Source: Planctomycetia bacterium (GTDB taxonomy: Bacteria > Planctomycetota > Planctomycetia > Pirellulales > PNKZ01). From it: a stretch of DNA of 64,000 nucleotides. Positions 9,423-17,654 of this stretch are shown piece after piece. The DNA lies in NCBI GenBank assembly GCA_021413845.1, contig JAIOPP010000148.1, forward strand, positions 1 through 64,000. The letters run 5' to 3'. Position 1 is the first letter of the stretch, and every line of letters starts with the position of its first letter. The notes beneath the pieces are model-generated. The model was not told the DNA's origin. It did not search any database and saw only the letters and a list, made by a program, of their open reading frames with translations. The translations under genes and the position numbers were made by a program.

Positions 9423-10250
9423 ATGGACATTCTCGTTCTCGACGTCGGCGGCACGAACGTTAAAGTCTGGTCGTCGGGCGAAGCCGATAAGGAAAAGTTT
9501 CCTTCCGGCAAGGAAATGACTCCGGCCAAGATGGTCGAGGAGTTTAAGAAGCTCAACAAAGATCGAAAGTATGATCGGATTTCGATCGGATATCCCGGCA
9601 ACGTGCTTCATGGTCGACCTACGCTCGACCCCTATAACCTCGGGCCCGGCTGGGTCGAGTTCGAATACCATGAAGCGTTCGGCTGCCCCGTTCGCATTAT
9701 GAACGATGCCTGTATGCAGGCGCTCGGGAGCTACGAAGGAGGCCGGATGTTTTATCTCGGCCTAGGGACGGGAGTCGGCTCGGCGTTCATTATCGACGGC
9801 AAGGTGGTGCCGCTCGCGGTCGGCGACTTGAAGTTTCATCGAGGCGAGACGTTCGACCACTACCTCAGCCGCAAGGGGCTCGAGCGCTACGGCGTGAAAG
9901 GTTGGCGGAATGCGGTAGTCGACGCGGCGGCGCAATTGAAAAACGTGTTCTTCGCCGACTACGTCGTGCTCGGCGGGGGCAACTCGAAGAAGATGGAAGA
10001 GCTTCCGCCCGACTGCCGCCGCGGCGGGAACCACAACGCCTACTTCGGCGGCCTGAGAATGTGGGAAGACGTAGCGCTGCAAGAGGGAGTGCTCGCGCCG
10101 AAGATGGAGAACCCCGTGCCCGACCCGAAGCACGAAGAAAAGCAAAAGGCCGCGGCCGATGCTGCGGCGACGGAACCCGGCAACGACCCATTTGCCGCCG
10201 ACCGACCGCAAGCGCTAAGCATCCCGACGATCCCGCGATTGCTGGCCTAG
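9423..10250 (+). CDS. ROK-family sugar kinase-like protein
   Basis: A 275-residue cytoplasmic protein preceded by a GGAG ribosome site. It opens with the phosphate-1 motif LDVGGTNVKVW of the actin-like ATPase fold. Other family features are ISIGYPGNV, the MNDACMQALGSYEGG segment where ROK kinases have the catalytic Asp (NDA), and GLGTGVGSAFIIDGKVVP. The closest functional group is probably the polyphosphate/ATP glucokinase branch, which is similarly short and lacks the DNA-binding domain of ROK repressors. The C-terminal 40 residues are charged and Ala-rich (KHEEKQKAAADAAA) and probably disordered. Kinase fold is confident; the sugar is unknown. Confidence 0.8.
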   Translation: MDILVLDVGGTNVKVWSSGEADKEKFPSGKEMTPAKMVEEFKKLNKDRKYDRISIGYPGNVLHGRPTLDPYNLGPGWVEFEYHEAFGCPVRIMNDACMQALGSYEGGRMFYLGLGTGVGSAFIIDGKVVPLAVGDLKFHRGETFDHYLSRKGLERYGVKGWRNAVVDAAAQLKNVFFADYVVLGGGNSKKMEELPPDCRRGGNHNAYFGGLRMWEDVALQEGVLAPKMENPVPDPKHEEKQKAAADAAATEPGNDPFAADRPQALSIPTIPRLLA

Positions 10251-10377
10251 CGGAACACCGACGTCAATCGCCGCTGCGAAAGGCGAGAGCGACATCCGGC
10301 GAACGGGCGGCTATAATCGGGCCTGAGTCGTTTTCGCCTCGGATCGCCCTAGTCTTTTTCCGCCGTGCTGCGTCGCC

Positions 10378-11328
10378 ATGGGTATTCGCTTTCTTTGCCC
10401 GACGTGCGGCAAACGGGTCAACGTCAAAGAACAGCAAGCGGGGCTGCGCGGGTTCTGTCCGAAGTGCGGCGCGGGAATCGATGTGCCGCTCGAAAGCACA
10501 TTGCCTTCTCGCGGCGCCGCGGCCGGCGCATCGGAGCCTGGGCGTGCCGGATCGGGCAACGAAGGGGAAGCCTCTCAATGGGCGATGCGGCACAGCCCAG
10601 AGACATCGAGAGCGGCGGCTTCCGGAATGACAGCTTCCGGAACAGCGACTCCCGAAACGGCGACGATCGACCCGCTGTATGAGTTGCCGACGGCGCTGTG
10701 GTATGCGCTTCCTCCCGGTGCTCCGAAACCCTATGGCCCGATCGATGGCCTGGGGCTGGCGCAATGGTTCTACGAAGGGCGGCTGTCGGTCGACTCGATG
10801 GTCTGGCGGCAAGATTGGCCGGAATGGCGAGAGGTCGCCGCGGTTTGGCCGAATTGGTCGCCGACGGGTTCCGAGCCCGCCGGGGAGCCGGTGATCGAAC
10901 CACCGGCCGATGGTTCGTCATACCCGCTGAAGGCCGTGAAGGCGGAATCCGTGGTCGCTAGGCCGCCGGTAATTACGAGTCGGGGAACGGGTTCGGCAGC
11001 GCGAGGTTTGGCGACACCGGTCGCGCCCACGCTCGGAGCGCCGTCTAAACCGGCCGCCAAACAGCCCGCCAAGCCGACCGCTCAGCCGACCGCCGTAGCT
11101 TCCGCCCCGGCATCTGCGCCCCTTAGTTCCGCAGCCCCTGGCGCCGGAGTATACTACCGCCGTCCGTCGAACCGTGCGTACGTGACGACGGTCGTGGTTT
11201 TGGTGTTGTTGGTGCTGGCGCTCGGCGGAGTGATGATCTGGGTATTGCTGCGAACTCCACCTCCTGCGCCTCCGAAGAAGGGCGCGGCAGCTCCCACCAC
11301 GACCCCGCGGGCAGTCACGGGCCGCTGA
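10378..11328 (+). CDS. Zinc-ribbon / GYF_2 domain membrane protein
   Basis: A 316-residue protein with three parts. Residues 1-38 form a zinc ribbon (C7, C10, C27, C30 in LCPTCGKRV and FCPKCGAGI). Residues about 107-160 are a GYF_2 (DUF4339) domain (LWYALPPGAPKPYGPIDG, VWRQDWPEWREVAAVWP). A low-complexity Pro/Ala linker (PSKPAAKQPAKPTAQPTAVA) leads to one transmembrane helix at about 268-292 (VTTVVVLVLLVLALGGVMIW). This architecture is common in planctomycetes. GYF_2 domains bind peptides, so a membrane-anchored scaffold is plausible, but no specific function is known. Confidence 0.85.
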   Translation: MGIRFLCPTCGKRVNVKEQQAGLRGFCPKCGAGIDVPLESTLPSRGAAAGASEPGRAGSGNEGEASQWAMRHSPETSRAAASGMTASGTATPETATIDPLYELPTALWYALPPGAPKPYGPIDGLGLAQWFYEGRLSVDSMVWRQDWPEWREVAAVWPNWSPTGSEPAGEPVIEPPADGSSYPLKAVKAESVVARPPVITSRGTGSAARGLATPVAPTLGAPSKPAAKQPAKPTAQPTAVASAPASAPLSSAAPGAGVYYRRPSNRAYVTTVVVLVLLVLALGGVMIWVLLRTPPPAPPKKGAAAPTTTPRAVTGR

Positions 11329-11445
11329 CTCGTAGATCGCAGCATTGAACAACCGCATTGAACAACCGTATTGAAAAGTTGAGTTTTCCGCCGCTAACTA
11401 TCCGCTCTTTTTCACACCGCTTTGTTTCACCTCACGGAGTTTCTT

Positions 11446-12009
11446 ATGTCGACTTCGCTTGCTCGTCGTTCGGTTTGGATGATCGCTTGTCTGCTTGCGC
11501 TCGGCTGCTTCGGCAATCGGGCCGACGCCGCGGAAGGCACCGCGTTCGATATCGGCTCGAAATACACGTTGACCGCTCCGGCCGATTGGTTGAAGAAAGA
11601 GCCGCGCTCGCGAATCGTGGAATATGAATTCGAGATCCCGAAGGTCGAGGGAGATGAATTTCCTGGGCGCGTCACGGTGATGGGTGCCGGCGGCGGCGTC
11701 GAAGCCAACGTCGAACGTTGGAAGGGACAATTCAAGCCTACCGAAGGGGACGAAGTGAAGGCGGAGACGAAGAAGAGCAAGGTCGCCGAGCAAGATGTCT
11801 ACGTGGTCGACATCAAGGGAACGTACATCGACAAGCCGGCCCCGATGGCTCCGACGCCGGGCATCGATCGCCCGAAGTACCGCATGATCGGCGCGATCAT
11901 CGCGACCGACGGCGGCCAATACTTCGTAAAGGCCTACGGCCCTGAAAAGACGATGGAAAAAGCCCTGCCCGGCTTTCAAAAGATGGTCGAAGGGCTGAAA
12001 GCGAAATAG
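11446..12009 (+). CDS. Secreted protein of unknown function
   Basis: A 187-residue protein. The ATG at 11446 has GGAG 7 bases upstream and opens a clear signal peptide (RRSVWMIACLLALGCFGNRADA). The mature part is a compact alpha/beta domain with YTLTAPADWLKKEPRSRIVE, FEIPKVEGDEFPGRVTVMG and YRMIGAIIATDGGQYFVKA, ending FQKMVEGLKAK. The pattern resembles conserved planctomycete periplasmic proteins of similar size; I do not recognise a named family. A strong terminator follows directly. Confidence 0.8.
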   Translation: MSTSLARRSVWMIACLLALGCFGNRADAAEGTAFDIGSKYTLTAPADWLKKEPRSRIVEYEFEIPKVEGDEFPGRVTVMGAGGGVEANVERWKGQFKPTEGDEVKAETKKSKVAEQDVYVVDIKGTYIDKPAPMAPTPGIDRPKYRMIGAIIATDGGQYFVKAYGPEKTMEKALPGFQKMVEGLKAK

Positions 12010-12039
12010 TTTGGCGTTTCGCAAAAGCATGCATATATT

Positions 12040-12085
12040 GCCGACCGTCGTACGAACTCCGGTTCATGCGACGGTCGGCTTTTTT
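12040..12085 (+). terminator. Rho-independent terminator
   Basis: An 11-base stem (12040-12050 with 12069-12079, core GCCGACCGTCG) with an 18-base loop is followed by six T residues at 12080-12085. It lies 31 bases after the stop of the secreted protein ending at 12009. Confidence 0.9.
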
Positions 12086-12143
12086 GTTTCCTAAGCGGAC
12101 CACAGTCGTTCAACAGTCATCCGGTAAGTAAAGGCGCGAAGCG

Positions 12144-13685
12144 ATGAACCTACGAGCTCTGATGTTTTGCGGCTTCGCGATCGCGGCGAGTTCCATCGCC
12201 GAGGCTCAGCGGCCGGCTCCGAAAAAGCCGAGCGCTACGGCTCGCAATGTCGCCGCGGAACCGGCGCGCTATACGCTGGAGCTCGTCTCGCCGCGTGAAG
12301 CGGGAACATCGCCGTCGCCCGAAGATCAATCGCCGCCGATTCCCGCCGGCCACCGGATCTTCAAAGCCTATCCGGAGCTCGCCTACGAAATTCGCGCGGT
12401 CGTGATCGGCGGCTCCTACCCTTTTCACTATGCCCTGACGAACGCTCCCTCGGGAATGACGATCGAAGCGCAAACCGGTGAGATCCGTTGGCCGAAACCG
12501 AAGGGGGATCGGGCCACGCCGACGATTACCGTAACGGATGCCGAAGGGACAAGCCGCACCTCGACCTGGACCATCAACGTCGCAGCCGACGGGTTCCGCT
12601 TCGTCGATGCCGTGCGCGGCGACGACTCGAACCCAGGCACGCTCGACGCTCCTTGGAAGTCGCTCGCCAAGATCAAGGCGAGCGAAGCCGTCGGGGCTGC
12701 GGTCTACTTTCGCACCGGAACCTATAAGACGACCGGCATGCAAGCCGGCGGCGGCGACACTTGGGTGCGCGTCGAATACAACGGCCGCTACCATCCGGTC
12801 CAATGGCTCGCCTATCCGGGCGAGAAGCCGGTCATCGACAACGACTATTCGCCGACCGGCGACCAAGGACGCTTCATTCGGCTCACCGGCTCGAGCGAGA
12901 GCCCGGTGTATCTCGACGGACTTGAAATCACGAACTCACGGCACATCGGCCTGCAATACGGTTCCGGATCTTGCGACTTCGCCGTGTTTCGCCGACTTGC
13001 GATTCGCGACATCGCCGAAGGAATCGAAGGCGCCAATTCGGCCGGCATTATGACCCTGACCAGCCAAGGGGATCCCTCTTGGTATGCGGCCTATCAAGAC
13101 AACGATTTCCATCACAACGCTCCCGGCGGCATCAAACAATACTCGCAGAAGAAGCTGCTCTGGGAGAATTGCCGCTTCCGCGATTCGGGCATCGGGCCGG
13201 ATCTAAAATCGGACGTCGTGAGGTTCGAGGTCCGTGGCTGCACGTTCCAGAACAACCGCCAAGATTTGGCCGGACTGTTCGGCAACATGCATCCCGCGCG
13301 CGGCGGAGAAATCACCGGCGAGATTCGTTTCAATCGGATGCTCTGCGGTGGTTCGCCGACGATGATCGCGCTCGAGGTCAACCAAGACGGCTTGGCGAAC
13401 ACGATCCATATCTATCGTAACACGCTCTTAGGAGTAGTGAACGTGCGGAACACCGACTCCGCGGACGGGCCGTTTCATTTCAGCCGCAACGTGATCGTCA
13501 ACGTCGGCTCGGGTGCCGATCGTGTCCGCTTCGAAGCAGTGAGCGACCCGAGTCGAATCGTGTTCTCGGAGAACCTTGCCGGCGGGCCCGGCGATGGGAT
13601 CGTCGACGCGGAAGGAGATCTGATCGGCACTTACCGATCGTTCGTCGGAAAGCGCGGGCACCAGTTGCCGAAAGCTCGCGATTGA
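12144..13685 (+). CDS. Secreted Ig-like / parallel beta-helix protein
   Basis: A 513-residue exported protein with signal peptide MNLRALMFCGFAIAASSIAE. Residues about 60-155 form a cadherin/Ig-like module (YEIRAVVIGGSYPFHYAL, APSGMTIEAQTGEIRWP, then TITVTDAEGTS). This is followed by the same beta-helix opening seen in the 6254 gene (DAVRGDDSNPGTLDAPWKSL, YFRTGTYKTTG) and a pectate-lyase-like helix (YLDGLEITNSRHIGLQYGSG, ENCRFRDSGIGPDLKS). Proteins like this usually bind or cleave polysaccharides. No catalytic residues can be placed, so the substrate is unknown. Confidence 0.8.
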   Translation: MNLRALMFCGFAIAASSIAEAQRPAPKKPSATARNVAAEPARYTLELVSPREAGTSPSPEDQSPPIPAGHRIFKAYPELAYEIRAVVIGGSYPFHYALTNAPSGMTIEAQTGEIRWPKPKGDRATPTITVTDAEGTSRTSTWTINVAADGFRFVDAVRGDDSNPGTLDAPWKSLAKIKASEAVGAAVYFRTGTYKTTGMQAGGGDTWVRVEYNGRYHPVQWLAYPGEKPVIDNDYSPTGDQGRFIRLTGSSESPVYLDGLEITNSRHIGLQYGSGSCDFAVFRRLAIRDIAEGIEGANSAGIMTLTSQGDPSWYAAYQDNDFHHNAPGGIKQYSQKKLLWENCRFRDSGIGPDLKSDVVRFEVRGCTFQNNRQDLAGLFGNMHPARGGEITGEIRFNRMLCGGSPTMIALEVNQDGLANTIHIYRNTLLGVVNVRNTDSADGPFHFSRNVIVNVGSGADRVRFEAVSDPSRIVFSENLAGGPGDGIVDAEGDLIGTYRSFVGKRGHQLPKARD

Positions 13686-13740
13686 CGAATAGCCGATTGA
13701 CGAGCGGCAGATTCCCCAACGGAGCAGATTCCCGAACGGA
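13679..13740. repeat. Two adjacent short direct duplications at the end of the beta-helix gene
   Basis: CGATTGACGA occurs at 13679-13688 and 13694-13703, the first copy containing the stop codon. A 17-base unit then repeats directly at 13707-13723 and 13724-13740 with one mismatch. This looks like local slippage just past the coding end. Confidence 0.7.
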
Positions 13741-13873
13741 AAGCCGCGGGGGCTTTACCAAACTCGCCGAACTGCCTACAAAGCCATGTGTCGGGCGAGC
13801 GAGTTGCTCTGAAGCCCGGGCACGCCGCCGATGATCGTTCCGATTGAGATTTTCCAACCCGGCAGATGGCACG

Positions 13874-15370
13874 ATGAAGCTTCAACAGTTTCTTGAGCAC
13901 CACGGTATCGGAAAGAATCCTTTCGCCGAGGAAGATGCTCAGACCGATCCGGTGTTCAAGGAACACTGCATCTCCAGCACGCATCATCCGAGTTGGGACA
14001 AAATCTACGGCGATCCCGGCGAGCCGGCGACTTCCGTCGTGTTCGGCGAAAAGGGATCGGGCAAGACCGCGCTGCGGCTCCAGATCGCCCGGCATCTGGC
14101 CGAACACAACCGGCGCAACCCGCTACGCCGGGTCTTCGTCATTCAATACGACGACTTCAACCCGTTCCTCGATCGCTTTCGCGACGGTCTTTGGGGGAAC
14201 AAAGCACCGGAGCAGGTCCTGCAGCAGTGGATGCTCTGGGACCACATGGACGCCATTCTCGCGCTCGGCGTGACGAAGTTGATCGATCGAATCGTGCAAA
14301 CGCCCGGCACGAACGGCGCAGCCGAAGAGGGGGACGATGTCAAAATCGATCTCGGCCGGCTCTCGCGACATCAAGCGCGCGACTTGCTGCTGCTGGCCGC
14401 CTGCTACGACCAATCGTCGGCCGAACCATATCGGGTTCGCTGGCATCGGCTGCGGCGCGCATTGAAATTCCGCACTTGGAAGTCGTGGCAGCCGCTCGCC
14501 ATCGGCGTCGGCGTGACGACGTTGGTGTTCGGCCTGATGGTCGGCCTCGGGAAAACGGCGGACTGGCTGTCGAGTATTTGGCCGTATATTTTTGCCGCCG
14601 TCGGGTGGATACCGTGGCTGCTTCGTTTTTCCAAGCGGATGTGGACTGCGCGCGGAATTTCGCGGAATTTACGGGTTCTGAAGCGCGATCCCGGGCTGTT
14701 ACGCAAGGTTTTGATGCACCTGACGAACGACGAGTTGCTCGGCCAGCCGTTGCCGAACAAGCAGCGTACCGACGATCGGTTCGAGATGTTGCACAAGTTT
14801 CAGAACTTTCTGCAATCGATCGGCTACCACGGCATCGTCGTTCTGGTCGATCGGCTCGACGAGCCGCACTTGGTCAACGGCTCGCCCGATAAGATGCGGG
14901 CTTTGCTGTGGCCGATGCTCGACAATAAGTTCCTTAAGCATCCCGGCATCGGCTTCAAACTGTTGCTGCCGATCGAAATGTCGTACTTCGTCGAACGGGA
15001 AGACCGCGATTTCTACCAACGCTCGCGACTCGACAAGCAAAACGTAGTGCCGTCGCTCGAATGGACCGGCGAGGCGCTCTACGACGTCGCCAACGCGCGG
15101 ATGCGGGCCTGCGCAGTCAACGGCCGGACGCCGTCGTTGAAGGATCTCTTCGATGAATCGCTCGGCGACCGCCGGTTGATCGACGGCATCCGAACGTTGC
15201 GCGTGCCGCGGCATCTCTTTAAGTTTCTCTATCGCGCCATCTCCGCGCATTGTAACTCGCATACCGACGAGAACCCGGTATGGCGCGTCTCGGCCTCGGA
15301 GTTCGAGGCGACGCTAGCAGTCTACCGCCGCGAGCAAGACGCCTTCGATCGCGGCGCGGGAGCAGGGTGA
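13874..15370 (+). CDS. Membrane P-loop ATPase with KAP-like layout
   Basis: A 498-residue protein from the ATG at 13874. The N-terminus (FLEHHGIGKNPFAEEDAQ) resembles the start of ExeA-like AAA proteins. Walker A is GEKGSGKT at 58-65 and a Walker B-like strand is IVVLVDRLDE near residue 320. Between them are two hydrophobic helices around 205-250 (AIGVGVTTLVFGLMVGLG and WPYIFAAVGWIPWLL). Transmembrane helices inserted between Walker A and B are the defining layout of KAP-family NTPases, which organise membrane complexes and include phage-exclusion proteins. No effector or toxin gene is adjacent, so a defence role is not supported. The ATPase fold is confident; the KAP assignment is an inference from architecture. 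Confidence 0.75.
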   Translation: MKLQQFLEHHGIGKNPFAEEDAQTDPVFKEHCISSTHHPSWDKIYGDPGEPATSVVFGEKGSGKTALRLQIARHLAEHNRRNPLRRVFVIQYDDFNPFLDRFRDGLWGNKAPEQVLQQWMLWDHMDAILALGVTKLIDRIVQTPGTNGAAEEGDDVKIDLGRLSRHQARDLLLLAACYDQSSAEPYRVRWHRLRRALKFRTWKSWQPLAIGVGVTTLVFGLMVGLGKTADWLSSIWPYIFAAVGWIPWLLRFSKRMWTARGISRNLRVLKRDPGLLRKVLMHLTNDELLGQPLPNKQRTDDRFEMLHKFQNFLQSIGYHGIVVLVDRLDEPHLVNGSPDKMRALLWPMLDNKFLKHPGIGFKLLLPIEMSYFVEREDRDFYQRSRLDKQNVVPSLEWTGEALYDVANARMRACAVNGRTPSLKDLFDESLGDRRLIDGIRTLRVPRHLFKFLYRAISAHCNSHTDENPVWRVSASEFEATLAVYRREQDAFDRGAGAG

Positions 15371-15381
15371 GAGAAAAGGGA

Positions 15382-15463
15382 TCAGGGGTCGGAGGTCAGG
15401 GGTCAGTAAGATGAAGATGTCTTGTTAGATCTCTGTCTCTGATCCCTGACCTCCGACCCCTGA
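15382..15463. repeat. Long perfect inverted repeat / stem-loop
   Basis: A 20-base arm at 15382-15401 is the exact reverse complement of 15444-15463. Pairing continues inward to 15406/15439 with one G-T wobble, giving about 25 paired bases and a 32-base loop. The arms are built from a GGGGTC/GGAGGTC motif. It starts 11 bases after the ATPase stop, so it may act as a transcription end or be a mobile repeat remnant. Confidence 0.85.
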
Positions 15464-15658
15464 CCCCTTCTTCCTTTCCATCTTGACCCATTCGGCGCTT
15501 CCTGGCACACTTCCGCCCCGTCGACCTCGAGCGCAATCGCGCATGGTGGACTGGTTCGGCATGCGAAAAGTCGCGTGCAGAGCGTGTTTTTGGCGTAATT
15601 CAAGGATGAATGGCCGGCAACGATGCCGCGTCCCGCACCTGCCGTAGGAGACGGACCC

Positions 15659-16528
15659 ATGCGACGGATCATGATGACTGGCGTGTTGAGCTCGTGCTTG
15701 GCCGCCCTGACCGGCTGTAGTAAATCGGAAGAACAAGCGGCTGCCCCGGCCGCGCAACCTGCCGTCGTGCAGGCCTCGCCGCAAACAGTCGTCGGGGAAT
15801 TCCTCGAGGCCGTTCGGATCGGCAACGACAAAGTGGCGGAGTCGAAGCTGACCGACCTCGCTCGCGAAAAGACTCGCAAGATGGATCTCATGGTCGCACC
15901 GCCGGGAAGTCCGACGGCGAAGTTCGAGGTCGGCGGCGTGGAAGTCGTCGAACAAGGGCAGTTGGCCTATGTCGAAAGTCGCTGGACCGACGTCGGTGCC
16001 GACGGCAAGCCGGAAGTGAACGAGTTCGTCTGGGCGATGCGGATGGATAACGGCAACTGGCGAATCGGCGGCGTTGCGACGCAGCCCTACCCGAACATGC
16101 CGTTCCTTCAACTCGACTTCGAGAACCCGGAAGAGATGTTGAAGCAAACCCAACTGGCCGAGCAGGAATATCAACGTCAGCTCAAGCTCAGCACACCGAC
16201 CGGCGACGGCACAGTAGCGGGTGCAGCCCAAGCGCCGGGTACGACGACGCAGGGTACGACGGCGGTCGGCGGTGCCGCACCGGTCTCGGCGAACACCGGC
16301 GTACAAGCTTCATTCAACCAAAACGGAACGCCGGCCGGACTGAACTCGAACGGCGCAATCCAGCCGGCCGGAGGTTTGCCGGCATCGCCGGCACAAAATA
16401 ATTCTTCCGTTGGCCACGGGACGACCGCCGAAGCGGCTCAGCCGGGCACCTTCAACGCGAGCGGCAATTCCTCGAACTTGCCGCTCCAAGCTCAGCAACC
16501 TGCGCCGGGAAATGCCGTTCCGCGATAG
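15659..16528 (+). CDS. Lipoprotein of unknown function
   Basis: A 289-residue protein whose ATG at 15659 has AGGAG 8 bases upstream. The N-terminus MRRIMMTGVLSSCLAALTGC ends in a lipobox (LTGC), so Cys20 should be lipidated. Residues about 40-165 form an alpha/beta domain (QTVVGEFLEAVRIGNDKVAE, VVEQGQLAYVESRWTDVGAD, NGNWRIGGVATQPYPN) that resembles NTF2-like folds used as periplasmic binding modules. The last 110 residues are low-complexity Gly/Ala/Thr/Asn and probably disordered. It is flanked by a stem-loop upstream and a terminator downstream, so it is likely monocistronic. Confidence 0.8.
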   Translation: MRRIMMTGVLSSCLAALTGCSKSEEQAAAPAAQPAVVQASPQTVVGEFLEAVRIGNDKVAESKLTDLAREKTRKMDLMVAPPGSPTAKFEVGGVEVVEQGQLAYVESRWTDVGADGKPEVNEFVWAMRMDNGNWRIGGVATQPYPNMPFLQLDFENPEEMLKQTQLAEQEYQRQLKLSTPTGDGTVAGAAQAPGTTTQGTTAVGGAAPVSANTGVQASFNQNGTPAGLNSNGAIQPAGGLPASPAQNNSSVGHGTTAEAAQPGTFNASGNSSNLPLQAQQPAPGNAVPR

Positions 16529-16586
16529 CGAAACAATCGTTCTAAGCATCAGAACGGTAATAAGTTACAGAATCGACCAAAAGAGA

Positions 16587-16616
16587 AGGCCCACGAGTAA
16601 TCGTGGGCCTTTTTTT
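16587..16616 (+). terminator. Rho-independent terminator
   Basis: A perfect 10-base stem (16587-16596 with 16601-16610, AGGCCCACGA) closes a GTAA loop and runs into a T tract to 16616. It terminates the lipoprotein gene ending at 16528. Confidence 0.95.
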
Positions 16617-16959
16617 GCGCGCGTCTGCCACCCAAGCCAACTATAATGTGCTAGAACTACTGCGTCATTTATCTCATTGCCCCCAGAGTGTGCGAACCAC
16701 GCATTGGTTCCAAACGACTTTTTGATTCTTGACAACAGAACCCTCAATGCTACCTTATCCATCCTAGCCTATGCACTCACGTGCAGAATGTGCAATCGGT
16801 AAAGGCTTACATCAGGGCGCCTAGAAACTTTGATTGTGCGAGAGTTAGACGATTACGCTCCCGAATGTTTTGCCGTCGCAAAGCGGGATGCGGGAAGAAG
16901 ACGGCAAACGCGTGAGTCCCTGAATGGTACGTACCAGTTTTCTTGTTGGAGGATTTTTG
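16617..16959. other. Non-coding stretch before the Cys-rich gene
   Basis: About 340 bases with lower GC than the neighbourhood and no convincing ORF or RNA gene. The only item of note is a perfect TTGACA at 16729-16734, listed separately. This is probably a long upstream region of the cysteine-rich gene. Confidence 0.6.
16729..16756 (+). promoter_or_regulatory. Candidate sigma-70 promoter of the Cys-rich gene
   Basis: TTGACA at 16729-16734 is a perfect -35 box. Sixteen bases later comes TACCTT (16751-16756), a weak -10. It is about 200 bases before the start of the Cys-rich gene. Confidence 0.3.
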
Positions 16960-17400
16960 ATGAATCGTGCTCTAGTTTTTGGCATCGCGATTTTCTTCGC
17001 GGTGGTCGGCATCGCCCTCGTGGGCGGTGAGAAGAATGTGGCCGTCGCCGGTCACGGTTGCCATGGTTGCAGCGGTTGCGACGGTGGTTGCGATGGTGGT
17101 GATTGTGGCGGTTGCGATTGCAGCTGCCGCGGTGGCTTGTTCAGCCGTTTGAAGAGCCGTTGCTGTGGCACCCCGTGCTGCGGTCCGGCCCCAGCTCCGG
17201 CCCCGACCTGCTGCGACGAACCTTGCTGCGGTCGCAAAGGCTTGTTCCACCGCTTGAAGAACCGCTGCTGCGGTGCTGCTCCGACCTGCTGCGCTGCTCC
17301 GGCTTGTGCTGCTCCGGTTGCCCCGAGCTGCGCCGGCGCCGCTCCGGTTGCCCCAGCTGCTCCGGTTGCTCCGGCTCCGGCCGTTGTTCCAGCCAAGTAG
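16960..17400 (+). CDS. Small cysteine-rich secreted protein
   Basis: A 146-residue protein; the ATG at 16960 follows TTGGAGG at good spacing. The first 30 residues are a signal peptide or membrane anchor (ALVFGIAIFFAVVGIALVGG). The mature part is extraordinarily rich in Cys and Gly: HGCHGCSGCDGGCDGGDCGG, then two copies of a Cys-pair and basic-helix module (GGLFSRLKSRCCG and KGLFHRLKNRCCG). The C-terminal tail is Ala/Pro/Val rich. Codon use is plain and the gene has its own terminator and probably its own promoter, suggesting high expression. Metal binding or a disulfide-rich surface role is possible; neither can be shown from sequence. No named family is recognised. Confidence 0.85.
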   Translation: MNRALVFGIAIFFAVVGIALVGGEKNVAVAGHGCHGCSGCDGGCDGGDCGGCDCSCRGGLFSRLKSRCCGTPCCGPAPAPAPTCCDEPCCGRKGLFHRLKNRCCGAAPTCCAAPACAAPVAPSCAGAAPVAPAAPVAPAPAVVPAK

Positions 17401-17463
17401 TTTTTAATGTGAAATACTGAGCTTCGCCGAGCCCTGTACGGCGAAATTCAAGTAGTTCCCGCA

Positions 17464-17505
17464 AAAAGGCCGGGCCTCTTTATGAGGCCCGGCCTTTTCT
17501 TTTTT
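17464..17505 (+). terminator. Strong Rho-independent terminator after the Cys-rich gene
   Basis: A perfect 15-base stem (17464-17478 with 17484-17498, core GGCCGGGCCTC) with a five-base loop is flanked by A and T runs on both sides, so it could work in both directions. Confidence 0.95.
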
Positions 17506-17654
17506 ACCTAACCCACACGATGCGTTCGCCGACACGCCGGGCCGGCTCGATCTTTCCCTTCGCATCGCCGGCCGGTCGTAATTAAGGTGGTAAACTTACC
17601 GGTCCCACGGCAACCGACTGGGTGCCGGCACCTTTGCTGGAATCAGACTCTCGC

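Noticed and set aside
13874-15370. Calling the KAP-like ATPase a defence gene
   Set aside because: No adjacent effector, nuclease or toxin supports it.
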